From contig JANXOQ010000315.1 in the NCBI GenBank assembly GCA_025357775.1, positions 1 through 20,416 of the forward strand: a stretch of DNA of 20,416 nt, written 5' to 3'. The notes under the pieces were generated by a model. The model was not told the DNA's origin, made no database searches, and saw only the letters and a list, made by a program, of their open reading frames with translations. Of the stretch, positions 1 through 7,109 are shown piece after piece (position 1 is the first letter of the stretch; every line of letters starts with the position of its first letter). The translations under genes were made by a program, and so were the position numbers. Origin of the DNA: Ferruginibacter sp. GTDB lineage: Bacteria; Bacteroidota; Bacteroidia; Chitinophagales; Chitinophagaceae.

Positions 1-210
1 GATCGTGCAGAGTAGCCATGAAGGCACCAAGAAAGAGTATCGTCCTCAGACGCAGCAGTCCCAACCACAATCGCAATCACAAACTCAGTCACAGGCTCAA
101 CCCCATCCACATCACAAACATTATCAAAAACCGCCTCAAAATCAGTCCCAACCAGTGCTTGAAACTCGTTCAAGCGATCTTCAGCAGGGCAAGATGAAAA
201 GCATCAACGA
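1..210. other. Compositionally foreign segment at the window edge (possible chimeric join)
   Basis: The first 180 bases hold 88 G/C (49%), against roughly a third in the neighbouring genes. The plus strand is open from base 2 to the TAA at 218-220. It reads as a low-complexity peptide rich in Gln, Ser, Pro and His, with QS/QT/QA dipeptides, unlike any other protein in the window. The window starts exactly with GATC, and a second GATC lies at 176-179. The DUF5916 gene enters this region from the right and its last dozen or so codons look unlike the family's usual C-terminus. One minus-strand frame is also open through it. I infer a foreign piece joined somewhere between 176 and about 215, either a cloning or assembly chimera or a real insertion. 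I cannot name a gene in it. Confidence 0.55.
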
Positions 211-2641
211 AATAATCTAAAAAATATACAACTTTTATAGTAACCTCATTGCTATGGGGGTTTGTAAACATTTGTCCAAGGTTTTTTATGTAAGAAGTAT
301 TTTCATAAGGGTTTAATGATACATTTTCTCCAATAGCGTTTTTCCAACCAACCGTAAGGCGACTTCCCCATTTAAAATCCCAAGTATAAAACATATCTAT
401 ATTAAATACATTAAAATTTTTATTACGCCCATCTGCAAAACCAATATCATTCCAGTCTCCGTCTGCTTTAAGTTTGTGAAAACTACGGTTTACAATGCTT
501 GTCCAATTGTGGCGCATACGTACCGTCCAATTCATACGTGGGGTAAAGTTGTATTGTGCATTTACTACAAAGTTGCTAGTTATTATTTTTCTAAAAGCAA
601 TAATAGGATCATTATAATTTTTTAATAAAGTGCTGATAGTATCTCTATAACTAAAACCCCATTGGCCTTTATCATATTCTCTTTTAAAGGAAGCACTCAA
701 TTGAAATTTATCTGAAAAACGATAGCGTGCATTTAGTAAAAAAGTAAAGTAAGGGTCGTCATGTACAGCTGGGGTTTCAGCAAAGCCAACATCCCAACTA
801 CCAAAAAATTTTTTTCTACTATCACTGCTACCACTAATGCCTAAGTAAACATAGGCAAATCTTTTTAGTTTTAGCCCTGGTGTTCTAGATTCAAAGTAAT
901 CTATATCTGCTACTGGCTTACTATTGAAGTTTAAAGAAAAATCCCAAAAGTTTTTAAATAAGTAAAAAGCATTTGCATTTATTTCAAAACTGTTCCATAC
1001 AAATGGTTTGTACAAATAACTATTTTGTACGTTTATTTTATATCTATGAATTAAGTATTTCTTTGTTGCTGTATTAAAGTTTAAATTAAGCTCTGCAAAT
1101 TGTTCAAAGGAATTGTTATTTTGTAAAAACCCTAAATCATTAGGGTCGTAGCGGTCGCTTTCAATGTTAATGCCTGTTTGCCACTGCCACATACCACTTA
1201 TTTTTCCACCGTTTAATTCTATTTTAAAGCCATCGTAGTTTTCAGCTTTACCCCAAATATTACTGTATTTTGCAGATGCAAATAAATTATGATTATTAGT
1301 TTTATCAAATAAAGATATATCTAGCCCAGTAACATTTGCATTTCTTACATTTCCTTTTCGCAATACGTTTGTGTTTGTAATAGTATACGAACTTCTATTT
1401 TTTAATGCTTTGTCAAAAACCAAAACGTTGTAATTGGTAAGTGGCTCTGTTATTATTGTTGTATCTAATTTTGTATTTATGTTGGTTAGTTTTGCCTCCA
1501 TACTAGCCGTAACTGAATTAAATATTGCGATACCAATATTGCTTTTTGTACGACCACTAAATTTCGTAGCATTGTAAAGCTTAGAAATGCCTGGGTTCTT
1601 ATTTATTTTAAATTCAGGATTATCTTTTGCAAACTTTAATACCTCACTTACACCTGCAGGAGCAGCACCAATATTTCTACTATAAAATAATCCTGCTTTA
1701 TTAAACAGTTCTGTACCCTCTGTAAAAAATGGTCGAAAATCTTCAAACCTTACTTTAAAAGGTGTAAGGTTTAAAAAAACATTGTCGCTTTGTACTTGTG
1801 CAAAATCAGGTATCAATGTTAAATCTACCGTAAAACTTTCATTGATGCCATACTTAACATCCATACCACCACTTTTTAAAAATTCTGTTACGTTGCCATT
1901 GCTGGTAGGAGATTGCTTAACGCCACCACTAAGGTAAGGTAGAAAAGAAAGACGCAAGGGTGGCACAATATTTTTTAAAGAAGTTAAATCGCCCCATTGG
2001 TTAATAATGCCATCTATATTAGGGTTTTGTGGACTCCACGTATTACTCTCATTTTTACTGCGGATATTTCTAGTAAGTTGTAGCCCCCAGCTTTGTATAT
2101 CTTTTTTGGCAAAACGTATAGCGCTAAAAGGTATTTTTATTTCTGCAACCCACCTGTCGGCTTCTATTTTTACCGCACTTTCCCACACAGCATCCCAAGC
2201 CCTGTCTAAGCCATTGGCGCTGCTTTGCCTACCATCACCTTGTACACCCGCAGCTGTTACCTGAAAAATAAATGCATTTTGTTTATCATGATAGGTATCT
2301 AGCCCAATGGTAAACACATCGCAATCTTGTCTATCAATAGCATCTCGCTGGCTAAGTTGTTTGCGAATGTTTGTTTTGCTGTCGTACATAACAGCAGCAA
2401 TGTAAATAGCTACGTTATCATACACAATTTTTACATCTGTTTTTTTTGTTGGCTGCTTGCCAAAATTGGGGTAAGAAATAATAAAATCTGTAATAGGCTG
2501 TGTAGAAACCCAAGCGCCATCGTCTAATTTACCATCTATTTTTATAGAGGTATTTATTGATGTAGCACTGTATTGTTTTATTTGGCAAAAAACTTTATTA
2601 ATACAAATTAATAAAAATATTACCGTTATATAGTATTTCAT
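170..2641 (-). CDS. DUF5916 family outer-membrane protein with N-terminal CBM9-like domain; 3' end possibly altered
   Basis: An 823-residue exported protein. Residues 1-19 form a signal peptide (lysine-free hydrophobic core, cleavage near FC/Q). Residues about 25-215 resemble the carbohydrate-binding-module-9-like domain that precedes DUF5916: IDGKLDDGAW at 35-44, a DRAWDAVWES stretch at 146-155 and WVAEIKIPFSAIRF at 164-177. The rest, from about 230 on, has the alternating aromatic/polar pattern of an outer-membrane beta-barrel typical of DUF5916 proteins. The family's substrate is not known to me, so no function beyond an envelope role is claimed. It lies 99 bases downstream of the DUF1456 gene on the same strand. 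Family members usually end shortly after a (Y/F)LDY motif with a basic tail. Here FLDY is followed by FVDAFHLALLKIA, coded inside the GC-richer edge segment, so the true stop may have been replaced. Confidence 0.85.
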   Translation of the reverse strand: MKYYITVIFLLICINKVFCQIKQYSATSINTSIKIDGKLDDGAWVSTQPITDFIISYPNFGKQPTKKTDVKIVYDNVAIYIAAVMYDSKTNIRKQLSQRDAIDRQDCDVFTIGLDTYHDKQNAFIFQVTAAGVQGDGRQSSANGLDRAWDAVWESAVKIEADRWVAEIKIPFSAIRFAKKDIQSWGLQLTRNIRSKNESNTWSPQNPNIDGIINQWGDLTSLKNIVPPLRLSFLPYLSGGVKQSPTSNGNVTEFLKSGGMDVKYGINESFTVDLTLIPDFAQVQSDNVFLNLTPFKVRFEDFRPFFTEGTELFNKAGLFYSRNIGAAPAGVSEVLKFAKDNPEFKINKNPGISKLYNATKFSGRTKSNIGIAIFNSVTASMEAKLTNINTKLDTTIITEPLTNYNVLVFDKALKNRSSYTITNTNVLRKGNVRNANVTGLDISLFDKTNNHNLFASAKYSNIWGKAENYDGFKIELNGGKISGMWQWQTGINIESDRYDPNDLGFLQNNNSFEQFAELNLNFNTATKKYLIHRYKINVQNSYLYKPFVWNSFEINANAFYLFKNFWDFSLNFNSKPVADIDYFESRTPGLKLKRFAYVYLGISGSSDSRKKFFGSWDVGFAETPAVHDDPYFTFLLNARYRFSDKFQLSASFKREYDKGQWGFSYRDTISTLLKNYNDPIIAFRKIITSNFVVNAQYNFTPRMNWTVRMRHNWTSIVNRSFHKLKADGDWNDIGFADGRNKNFNVFNIDMFYTWDFKWGSRLTVGWKNAIGENVSLNPYENTSYIKNLGQMFTNPHSNEVTIKVVYFLDYFVDAFHLALLKIA

Positions 2642-2740
2642 TTAAGAATTTGTAAGAATAGAAGAAAATGGAAAGGTTATTTCACAAAAATTAATAAAGT
2701 AATAGTTTTCGTAATCCATGAAAAAAAATGGACAATATTA

Positions 2741-3001
2741 TTATTCTTCCTTCTTTACATAAGCCGTAAAACTTCCATCTTCATTTTTCCAACCTCTTTT
2801 GTAAATAACCAACCCGTTTAAAAAATTGCGCAGTACTTGGTCTTGCGCTTCTACATAGCCTTCATGGTCTTGGCTGCGAAAAAAATCACCTAATGCACCT
2901 TTTGTAATATGAAAATCTACGAGTGACAATATTTCAATTATATCATCATTTTTTAATGAAAGTGCTACACGTAGTTTTTTTAAAATGTCGTTGTTATCCA
3001 T
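2741..3001 (-). CDS. DUF1456 family protein (single YehS-like domain)
   Basis: An 86-residue protein whose whole length matches one DUF1456 domain: NNDILKKLRVALSLKNDDI near the N-terminus, then an FFRSQDHEGY stretch and FLNGLVIYKRG near the C-terminus. E. coli YehS carries two such domains in about 156 residues. This protein is a one-domain form that resembles YehS's second half more closely (KKLRxAxSLKxDDI). The biochemical function of the family is unknown. It has no signal peptide or membrane segment and is predicted to be cytosolic. It starts 35 bases after the stop of the ABC exporter gene on the same strand, so the two probably share a transcript. The ATG at 2999-3001 is the only reasonable start. 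Confidence 0.85.
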   Translation of the reverse strand: MDNNDILKKLRVALSLKNDDIIEILSLVDFHITKGALGDFFRSQDHEGYVEAQDQVLRNFLNGLVIYKRGWKNEDGSFTAYVKKEE

Positions 3002-3036
3002 TTCGAAAAATTAATTTTAGAGAATGTTAAAGATAC

Positions 3037-4833
3037 TTAAATAACTTCTTCCTGCTTTTCAAATTGCATTTTGTGCAATTGATAATAATATCCTTTCTTA
3101 GCCATCAGTTCTGCATGTGTCCCCATTTCTTTTACTTCTCCAGCATCTAGCACCAATATTTTATTTGCCTTGCGAATGGTGCTTAGCCTATGTGCAATTA
3201 TAATAGATGTACGCCCAGCAATTAATTTATCAATAGCATGTTGTATAAGTGCTTCACTTTCGCTATCTACAGAAGAAGTAGCTTCATCTAAAATAAGTAT
3301 AGCTGGATTGTAGAGCAATGCACGAACAAAAGAAAGTAACTGCCGCTGTCCAAGCGATAGTGTAGCGCCACGTTCCATCACATTATAATCATAGCCACTA
3401 GGTAGCTTTTCAATAAAATCATGCAAGCCAATTAGCTTTGCGGCGGCTATTATTTCCTCTCTTTTTATAACGGAATTGCGCAGTGTTACATTATCAATTA
3501 TGCTACCGCTAAACAAAAACACATCTTGCAATACGATACCAATTTTGCTGCGCAGATAATCTAAATCATAATCCTCAATATTTTTACCATCTATTTTTAT
3601 AGCGCCTTTTTGCACATGGTACAACCTGTTTATTAAACTAATAATAGATGTTTTACCACTACCCGTGTGCCCAACAATAGCAAGGGTTTCGCCAGCTTGT
3701 ATTTCAAAATTTATATTTTTTAAAACATACCTTTCTTCTATGTATGCAAACCATACTTTCTCAAAAGATAAATTGCCTATCATGTTTGTTGGTGCTAATG
3801 TTCCATTTCTTTCTGCAACATCTTCATTATCTAAAATAGCAAATACCCTTTCACTGGCAATTACACCCATTTGCAATACATTAAATTTATCAGCTATTAC
3901 CCTCAGCGGGCGAAACAATAAATTTAAGCATAAAATAAAAGAAGTGATTACACCGCCAACATTAGCAGCTTTATCAGCAGAAAAACCTGCTTGCATACCA
4001 CCCCACCATACAAGCAAACCAATTGATACTGCCGATACCAATTCTACTAATGGAAAAAAAACTGAGTAGGCAAAAATACTTTTTATGTGTGCATCTCTAT
4101 GATCTTTATTAATTATTTTAAATTTTTCTTGCTCTCTTTCTTCTGCAGCAAATGCTTGTACAATGCCCATGCCTGTTATATGTTCTTGCACAAAAGCATT
4201 TAGCGCAGCTACCGCATTACGTACTTTTATAAAAGATTTGTTTACACTTTCTTTAAAATAATAAGTTGCAATAATTAAAAATGGAAATGGTATTAAACAA
4301 ACCAATGTGAGTTGCCAATTTGCCCAAAACATATAACTCAAAATAGAAATGATAGACAACATATCTGCAATGATGGGAATAAGCCCATCACTAAAAATAT
4401 CATTCACAGATTCTATGTCATTAATTGTTCTTGTGGTTAAAGTGCCAATGGGCGTTTTATCAAATTGAGATAAATTTAGATGTACAATTTTATTGTAGGT
4501 ACTGATGCGTAAATCCTTTACCACGCTTTGCCCTAGCGATGCCGTAGTAAAAGTAAAAAAGAAACGGCAAGTAGTTTCTATGAGCAATAATGCAATTTGA
4601 ATAATGGTAATTTCAATAATAAAACCACCTGCGCTGTTTATAAAATTTCCAAATGCTTTATCGTTTATACCATGGTTTATAGTAAGTTGAATGAGTAGTG
4701 GTCTTAATGGTGCAATAAGGGCAAGAAAGATGGATAAGAAAATAGATAAATAAAATTTCTTTTTGTATGGCTTTGTAAATGCAAATACTCTTTTGAGAAC
4801 AGATATATTGAGTTTCTTTTTTTTTGTTGACAT
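3037..4833 (-). CDS. ABC exporter, fused membrane and ATPase domains (MsbA/MdlB-like half transporter)
   Basis: A 598-residue half-transporter that should work as a dimer in the inner membrane, exporting a lipid, drug or peptide that the sequence does not identify. Residues about 25-320 form the six-helix type-I exporter membrane domain. The nucleotide-binding domain follows: A-loop Tyr369, Walker A GHTGSGKT 388-395, Q-loop Gln436, signature LSLGQ 492-496, Walker B ILILDE 512-517 with catalytic Glu517, D-loop SSVD and H-loop His548. All catalytic residues are present. The signature is LSLGQ rather than LSGGQ, as often seen in the MdlB/YheH branch. The length is normal for the family. The ATG at 4831-4833 follows a -7-type promoter element by only five bases. 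The DUF1456 gene follows 35 bases downstream. Confidence 0.93.
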   Translation of the reverse strand: MSTKKKKLNISVLKRVFAFTKPYKKKFYLSIFLSIFLALIAPLRPLLIQLTINHGINDKAFGNFINSAGGFIIEITIIQIALLLIETTCRFFFTFTTASLGQSVVKDLRISTYNKIVHLNLSQFDKTPIGTLTTRTINDIESVNDIFSDGLIPIIADMLSIISILSYMFWANWQLTLVCLIPFPFLIIATYYFKESVNKSFIKVRNAVAALNAFVQEHITGMGIVQAFAAEEREQEKFKIINKDHRDAHIKSIFAYSVFFPLVELVSAVSIGLLVWWGGMQAGFSADKAANVGGVITSFILCLNLLFRPLRVIADKFNVLQMGVIASERVFAILDNEDVAERNGTLAPTNMIGNLSFEKVWFAYIEERYVLKNINFEIQAGETLAIVGHTGSGKTSIISLINRLYHVQKGAIKIDGKNIEDYDLDYLRSKIGIVLQDVFLFSGSIIDNVTLRNSVIKREEIIAAAKLIGLHDFIEKLPSGYDYNVMERGATLSLGQRQLLSFVRALLYNPAILILDEATSSVDSESEALIQHAIDKLIAGRTSIIIAHRLSTIRKANKILVLDAGEVKEMGTHAELMAKKGYYYQLHKMQFEKQEEVI

Positions 4834-4838
4834 TTAGA

Positions 4839-4846
4839 CAAAGTTA
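4839..4846 (-). promoter_or_regulatory. Bacteroidota -7 element TAACTTTG ahead of the ABC exporter
   Basis: Read on the minus strand, TAACTTTG matches the Bacteroidota primary-sigma -7 consensus TAnnTTTG exactly and ends five bases before the ATG. No TTG was found at the expected -33 distance. If it is used, the transcript would start at or almost at the start codon. Confidence 0.45.
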
Positions 4847-4924
4847 TGCTGTATAGCAACAGAGAAAATAATTAAAAGAGATTTTGCTGAGTTTTATCTT
4901 ATCCCATTAAAATCGTGTAGGTGT

Positions 4925-5146
4925 TTAATCTCTCTTGTATTCTCCCTTTACAGCATAAAACCCAAATATCATTAATCCAATACATATAGGTGTAAAAATG
5001 CTAATGATAATTATCCAAGGTATGGGTTTATTTATATCTTTTGTACCGTGCCCAATATTTTGTACAGCTCCGTTTATTAAAAAGAAAATTACAACTGGTG
5101 CAATAAGCATCCATATAAACCCCATTATTTTTTTTATTTGATTCAT
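4925..5146 (-). CDS. Small two-helix membrane protein beside the MFS transporter
   Basis: A 73-residue protein with two clear hydrophobic helices, about residues 8-28 (IMGFIWMLIAPVVIFFLI) and 43-66 (IPWIIIISIFTPICIGLMIF). They are joined by a short polar loop (NIGHGTKDINKP), and the C-terminus is charged (KGEYKRD). It has no signal-peptidase site, so it is an inner-membrane protein with both ends on the same side. It is the next gene downstream of the MHS-type transporter on the same strand, 122 bases away. I recall small proteins of this kind next to such transporters in other Bacteroidota (possibly Pfam DUF6814, from memory and unverified). That suggests an accessory subunit, but no function is shown. 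The start is the ATG at 5144-5146. Confidence 0.7.
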   Translation of the reverse strand: MNQIKKIMGFIWMLIAPVVIFFLINGAVQNIGHGTKDINKPIPWIIIISIFTPICIGLMIFGFYAVKGEYKRD

Positions 5147-5156
5147 TGATTTAATT

Positions 5157-5296
5157 TTTCTTTACGCAAAGACGCTGAGGAGCAAAGTACGCATACGTAT
5201 TTTTTTGTTTCTCATAAAGTGGATAAGATTGCAAAGTTCGCATAAGTGATTTCAAATTCTTAGCTTCCTTAGCCTTCTTCTTTGCTTTGCGTGAAA
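5157..5296. repeat. ACGCAAAG-bounded repeat element overlapping the 3' end of the MFS gene
   Basis: The left end carries TTTACGCAAAG (5161-5171) and the right end carries CTTTGCGTGAAA (5285-5296), an inverted pair with arms ACGCAAAG/CTTTGCGT. Inside are two near-identical direct copies, GCAAAGTACGCATA (5182-5195) and GCAAAGTTCGCATA (5231-5244), and further degenerate pieces (CTTAGCTTCCTTAGC near 5259-5273). This style of sequence, 'CTTTGCGTCTTTGCGTGAAA', recurs in many bacterial genomes as an intergenic repeat. The right arm codes the last residues of the transporter (FTQSKEEG) and contains its stop codon. Confidence 0.6.
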
Positions 5297-6870
5297 CCAT
5301 TGCTTAAATACAAAGACCCAATAACAAAACACAAAGCCGCCACCCCAATAGGATACCAAAGACCCACCAATGGGTCTGTAGCAAAAGTAGTAGAAAGCAG
5401 TGTAGCAATAAAAGGGACTAACCCACCAAACACTCCATTGCCAATATGATAAGGCAAACTCATACTTGTGTATCTTATTTTAGTAGGAAATAATTCTACC
5501 AAAAATGCTGCTATTGGTCCATAAGCCATGGTTACAAAAATTATCATAAGCCATACTAGAAAAGTGAATTTCCATTTTAAGGCGTTAGATAAAGTAATGT
5601 CTATATAACTTGGTTTTAAATCTTTCTTTTCAAAACTAATAGCATCTACATTTTTTCCTAATGCAGAAAGTGGGGGATAAAGCGTTGCATTACCTATAAA
5701 AATTGTGGTATCGTTTCTTTTTTCTAAAAATGAATTTTCTTTATAAGTATATATTGATTCTGTTTTTAAAATTACAAATAAGGAATCATTTTTCCTCAAA
5801 TCTTCAATAGTTGATTTTGTATCTTTTGCTTTTTTTGGGATGATTACCCTATCTGCTACCCACTCCTTCGCATTCGTATCTTCCAAAAATGTTTTAAAAA
5901 TTGGCCTATAAAAAACTACTCCCAACAGCATCCCAATCAACATTATCCATTTTCTACCAATCTTATCGCTAAGCCAACCAAAAAACAAAAAGAAGGGAGT
6001 GGCAAATGCAATAGCCCAAAGTAATATTTCTCGGCTCTGCATAAAATCTAACTTGCAAGTATTTTCTAAAAAACTTTGCGCATAAAACTGACCTGTGTAC
6101 CAAATTACACCTTGCCCCATTACTGCACCAAACAATGCTAGCAATACCATTTTAAAATTTGCTTTATTACCAAAACTTTCTTTTAACGGGTTTACAGAAG
6201 TTTTACCTTCATGCTTAAGAGCAGCATACAAGGGCGATTCGCTCATTTTTAAACGGATATAAATAGATACACCTACAAGCAAAATAGATATCCAAAATGG
6301 ATAACGCCAACCGCCCCACTCTGCCGCAAAAGATGCATCGCTCATACTATTTTTTACCAACATTATTACACCCAATGCTACAAATAAACCGAGTGTGGCT
6401 GTGGTTTGTATCCATGCAGTAAAATATCCTCGCCTATGTGCAGGCGAATGCTCGGCTACATACGTGGCTGCACCGCCGTACTCTCCGCCCAATGCAAGCC
6501 CTTGTATTAATCTCAATAATAAAACTAGTAATGGTGCGGCTATTCCAATACTTTTATAGCTCGGCACTAGACCTATTAAAAATGTAGAGCCACCCATTAA
6601 TACGAGTGTAAGTAAGAAAGTATATTTTCTACCAACCAAATCTCCTAGCCTACCAAAAACCAACGCACCAAATGGTCGTACCAAAAAACCTGCTGCAAAT
6701 ATTGCAAGTGTGCTAAGCAGTGCAGCGGTATCATTTCCTTCAGGAAAAAATTGCGATGCAATAGTTTTGGCAAGCATACCAAAAATATAAAAATCGTACC
6801 ATTCTATTAATGTACCGAGCGATGAAGAAAATATTACTTTACCAATTCCTTTGGTGGAAACTTCTGCCAT
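5269..6870 (-). CDS. MFS transporter, metabolite:H+ symporter (ProP/ShiA-like) family, with a large extra loop
   Basis: A 533-residue, 12-helix inner-membrane symporter of the MHS family, whose members import carboxylates, betaine or proline, or shikimate. I see SSLGTLIEWYDFYIFG at the first helix, the helix 2-3 motif GRLGDLVGRK, the hallmark RLIQGLALGGEYGGA in helix 4, and a second GWLSDKIGRK between helices 8 and 9. About 100 polar residues (roughly 328-431) lie between helices 9 and 10, predicted to be periplasmic; ProP-type proteins of about 500 residues lack this. I chose the ATG at 6868-6870. The frame stays open to a TTG at 6897, but the ATG matches family starts better. The C-terminal tail is coded by a repeat element. 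The substrate is unknown. The nearby acs makes acetate or another carboxylate an attractive guess, though DUF1016 lies between and the two genes are divergent. Confidence 0.88.
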   Translation of the reverse strand: MAEVSTKGIGKVIFSSSLGTLIEWYDFYIFGMLAKTIASQFFPEGNDTAALLSTLAIFAAGFLVRPFGALVFGRLGDLVGRKYTFLLTLVLMGGSTFLIGLVPSYKSIGIAAPLLVLLLRLIQGLALGGEYGGAATYVAEHSPAHRRGYFTAWIQTTATLGLFVALGVIMLVKNSMSDASFAAEWGGWRYPFWISILLVGVSIYIRLKMSESPLYAALKHEGKTSVNPLKESFGNKANFKMVLLALFGAVMGQGVIWYTGQFYAQSFLENTCKLDFMQSREILLWAIAFATPFFLFFGWLSDKIGRKWIMLIGMLLGVVFYRPIFKTFLEDTNAKEWVADRVIIPKKAKDTKSTIEDLRKNDSLFVILKTESIYTYKENSFLEKRNDTTIFIGNATLYPPLSALGKNVDAISFEKKDLKPSYIDITLSNALKWKFTFLVWLMIIFVTMAYGPIAAFLVELFPTKIRYTSMSLPYHIGNGVFGGLVPFIATLLSTTFATDPLVGLWYPIGVAALCFVIGSLYLSNGFTQSKEEG

Positions 6871-6979
6871 CAAAATATTTTTTAAAAAATTTAGCAATCG
6901 TTTGTTTAGAAGATTTGGTATAAATATATTAATTTGGTGGTAATGAAGTAGTTTATATTTTGAAAATGAGGTTTTTTAA

Positions 6980-7061
6980 ATTGCGAATACAGCTTATTCG
7001 TAATTGCGAATGCAGTGCGTTCGCAATTGTGTCCGCAGTGCGTACACAATTGTAATAAGCT
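6980..7061. repeat. Cluster of three overlapping palindromes nested in an outer inverted repeat
   Basis: Palindrome 1: ATTGCGAATA (6980-6989) and TATTCGTAAT (6995-7004), one G/T wobble. Palindrome 2 (7002-7028): AATTGCGAA ... TTCGCAATT around TGCAGTGCG, paired almost to its centre. Palindrome 3 (7024-7052): CAATTGTGT ... ACACAATTG around CGCAGTGCG, one mismatch in 14 pairs. Neighbouring palindromes share their AATT ends. An outer pair AGCTTATT (6991-6998) and AATAAGCT (7054-7061) encloses palindromes 2 and 3. The cluster lies between the divergent MFS and DUF1016 genes. It could be a REP-like element, a nuclease recognition array, or a structured leader or terminator. Confidence 0.75.
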
Positions 7062-7099
7062 AAAAATCAAGTATTTTTAAATTTTGATTATTAAAAAAA

Positions 7100-7107
7100 T
7101 AGTTTTG
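7100..7107 (+). promoter_or_regulatory. -7 element TAGTTTTG ahead of the DUF1016 gene
   Basis: TAGTTTTG fits TAnnTTTG exactly and is followed by CA and then the ATG at 7110. The context TTTGCA-ATG is almost the same as that at the P1B ATPase gene (TTTGCAACATG). A TTTG at 7083-7086 is too close to be a normal -33 element. If functional, it implies a leaderless transcript. Confidence 0.45.
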
Positions 7108-7109
7108 CA

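Noticed and set aside
1..220. The plus-strand Q-rich open frame as a genuine gene of this organism
   Set aside because: Its composition differs sharply from all neighbours, it has no start of its own (open from the window edge), and it overlaps the end of the DUF5916 gene; it is treated as part of a foreign segment.
2715..2732. Small inverted repeat TCCAT...ATGGA between DUF1456 and DUF5916 genes as a terminator
   Set aside because: The five-base arms and A-rich loop are too weak, and no T-run follows on the relevant strand.
6871..6897. N-terminal extension of the MFS protein by nine residues from a TTG codon
   Set aside because: The downstream ATG at 6868-6870 places the start where related transporters begin, and a TTG start is rare.
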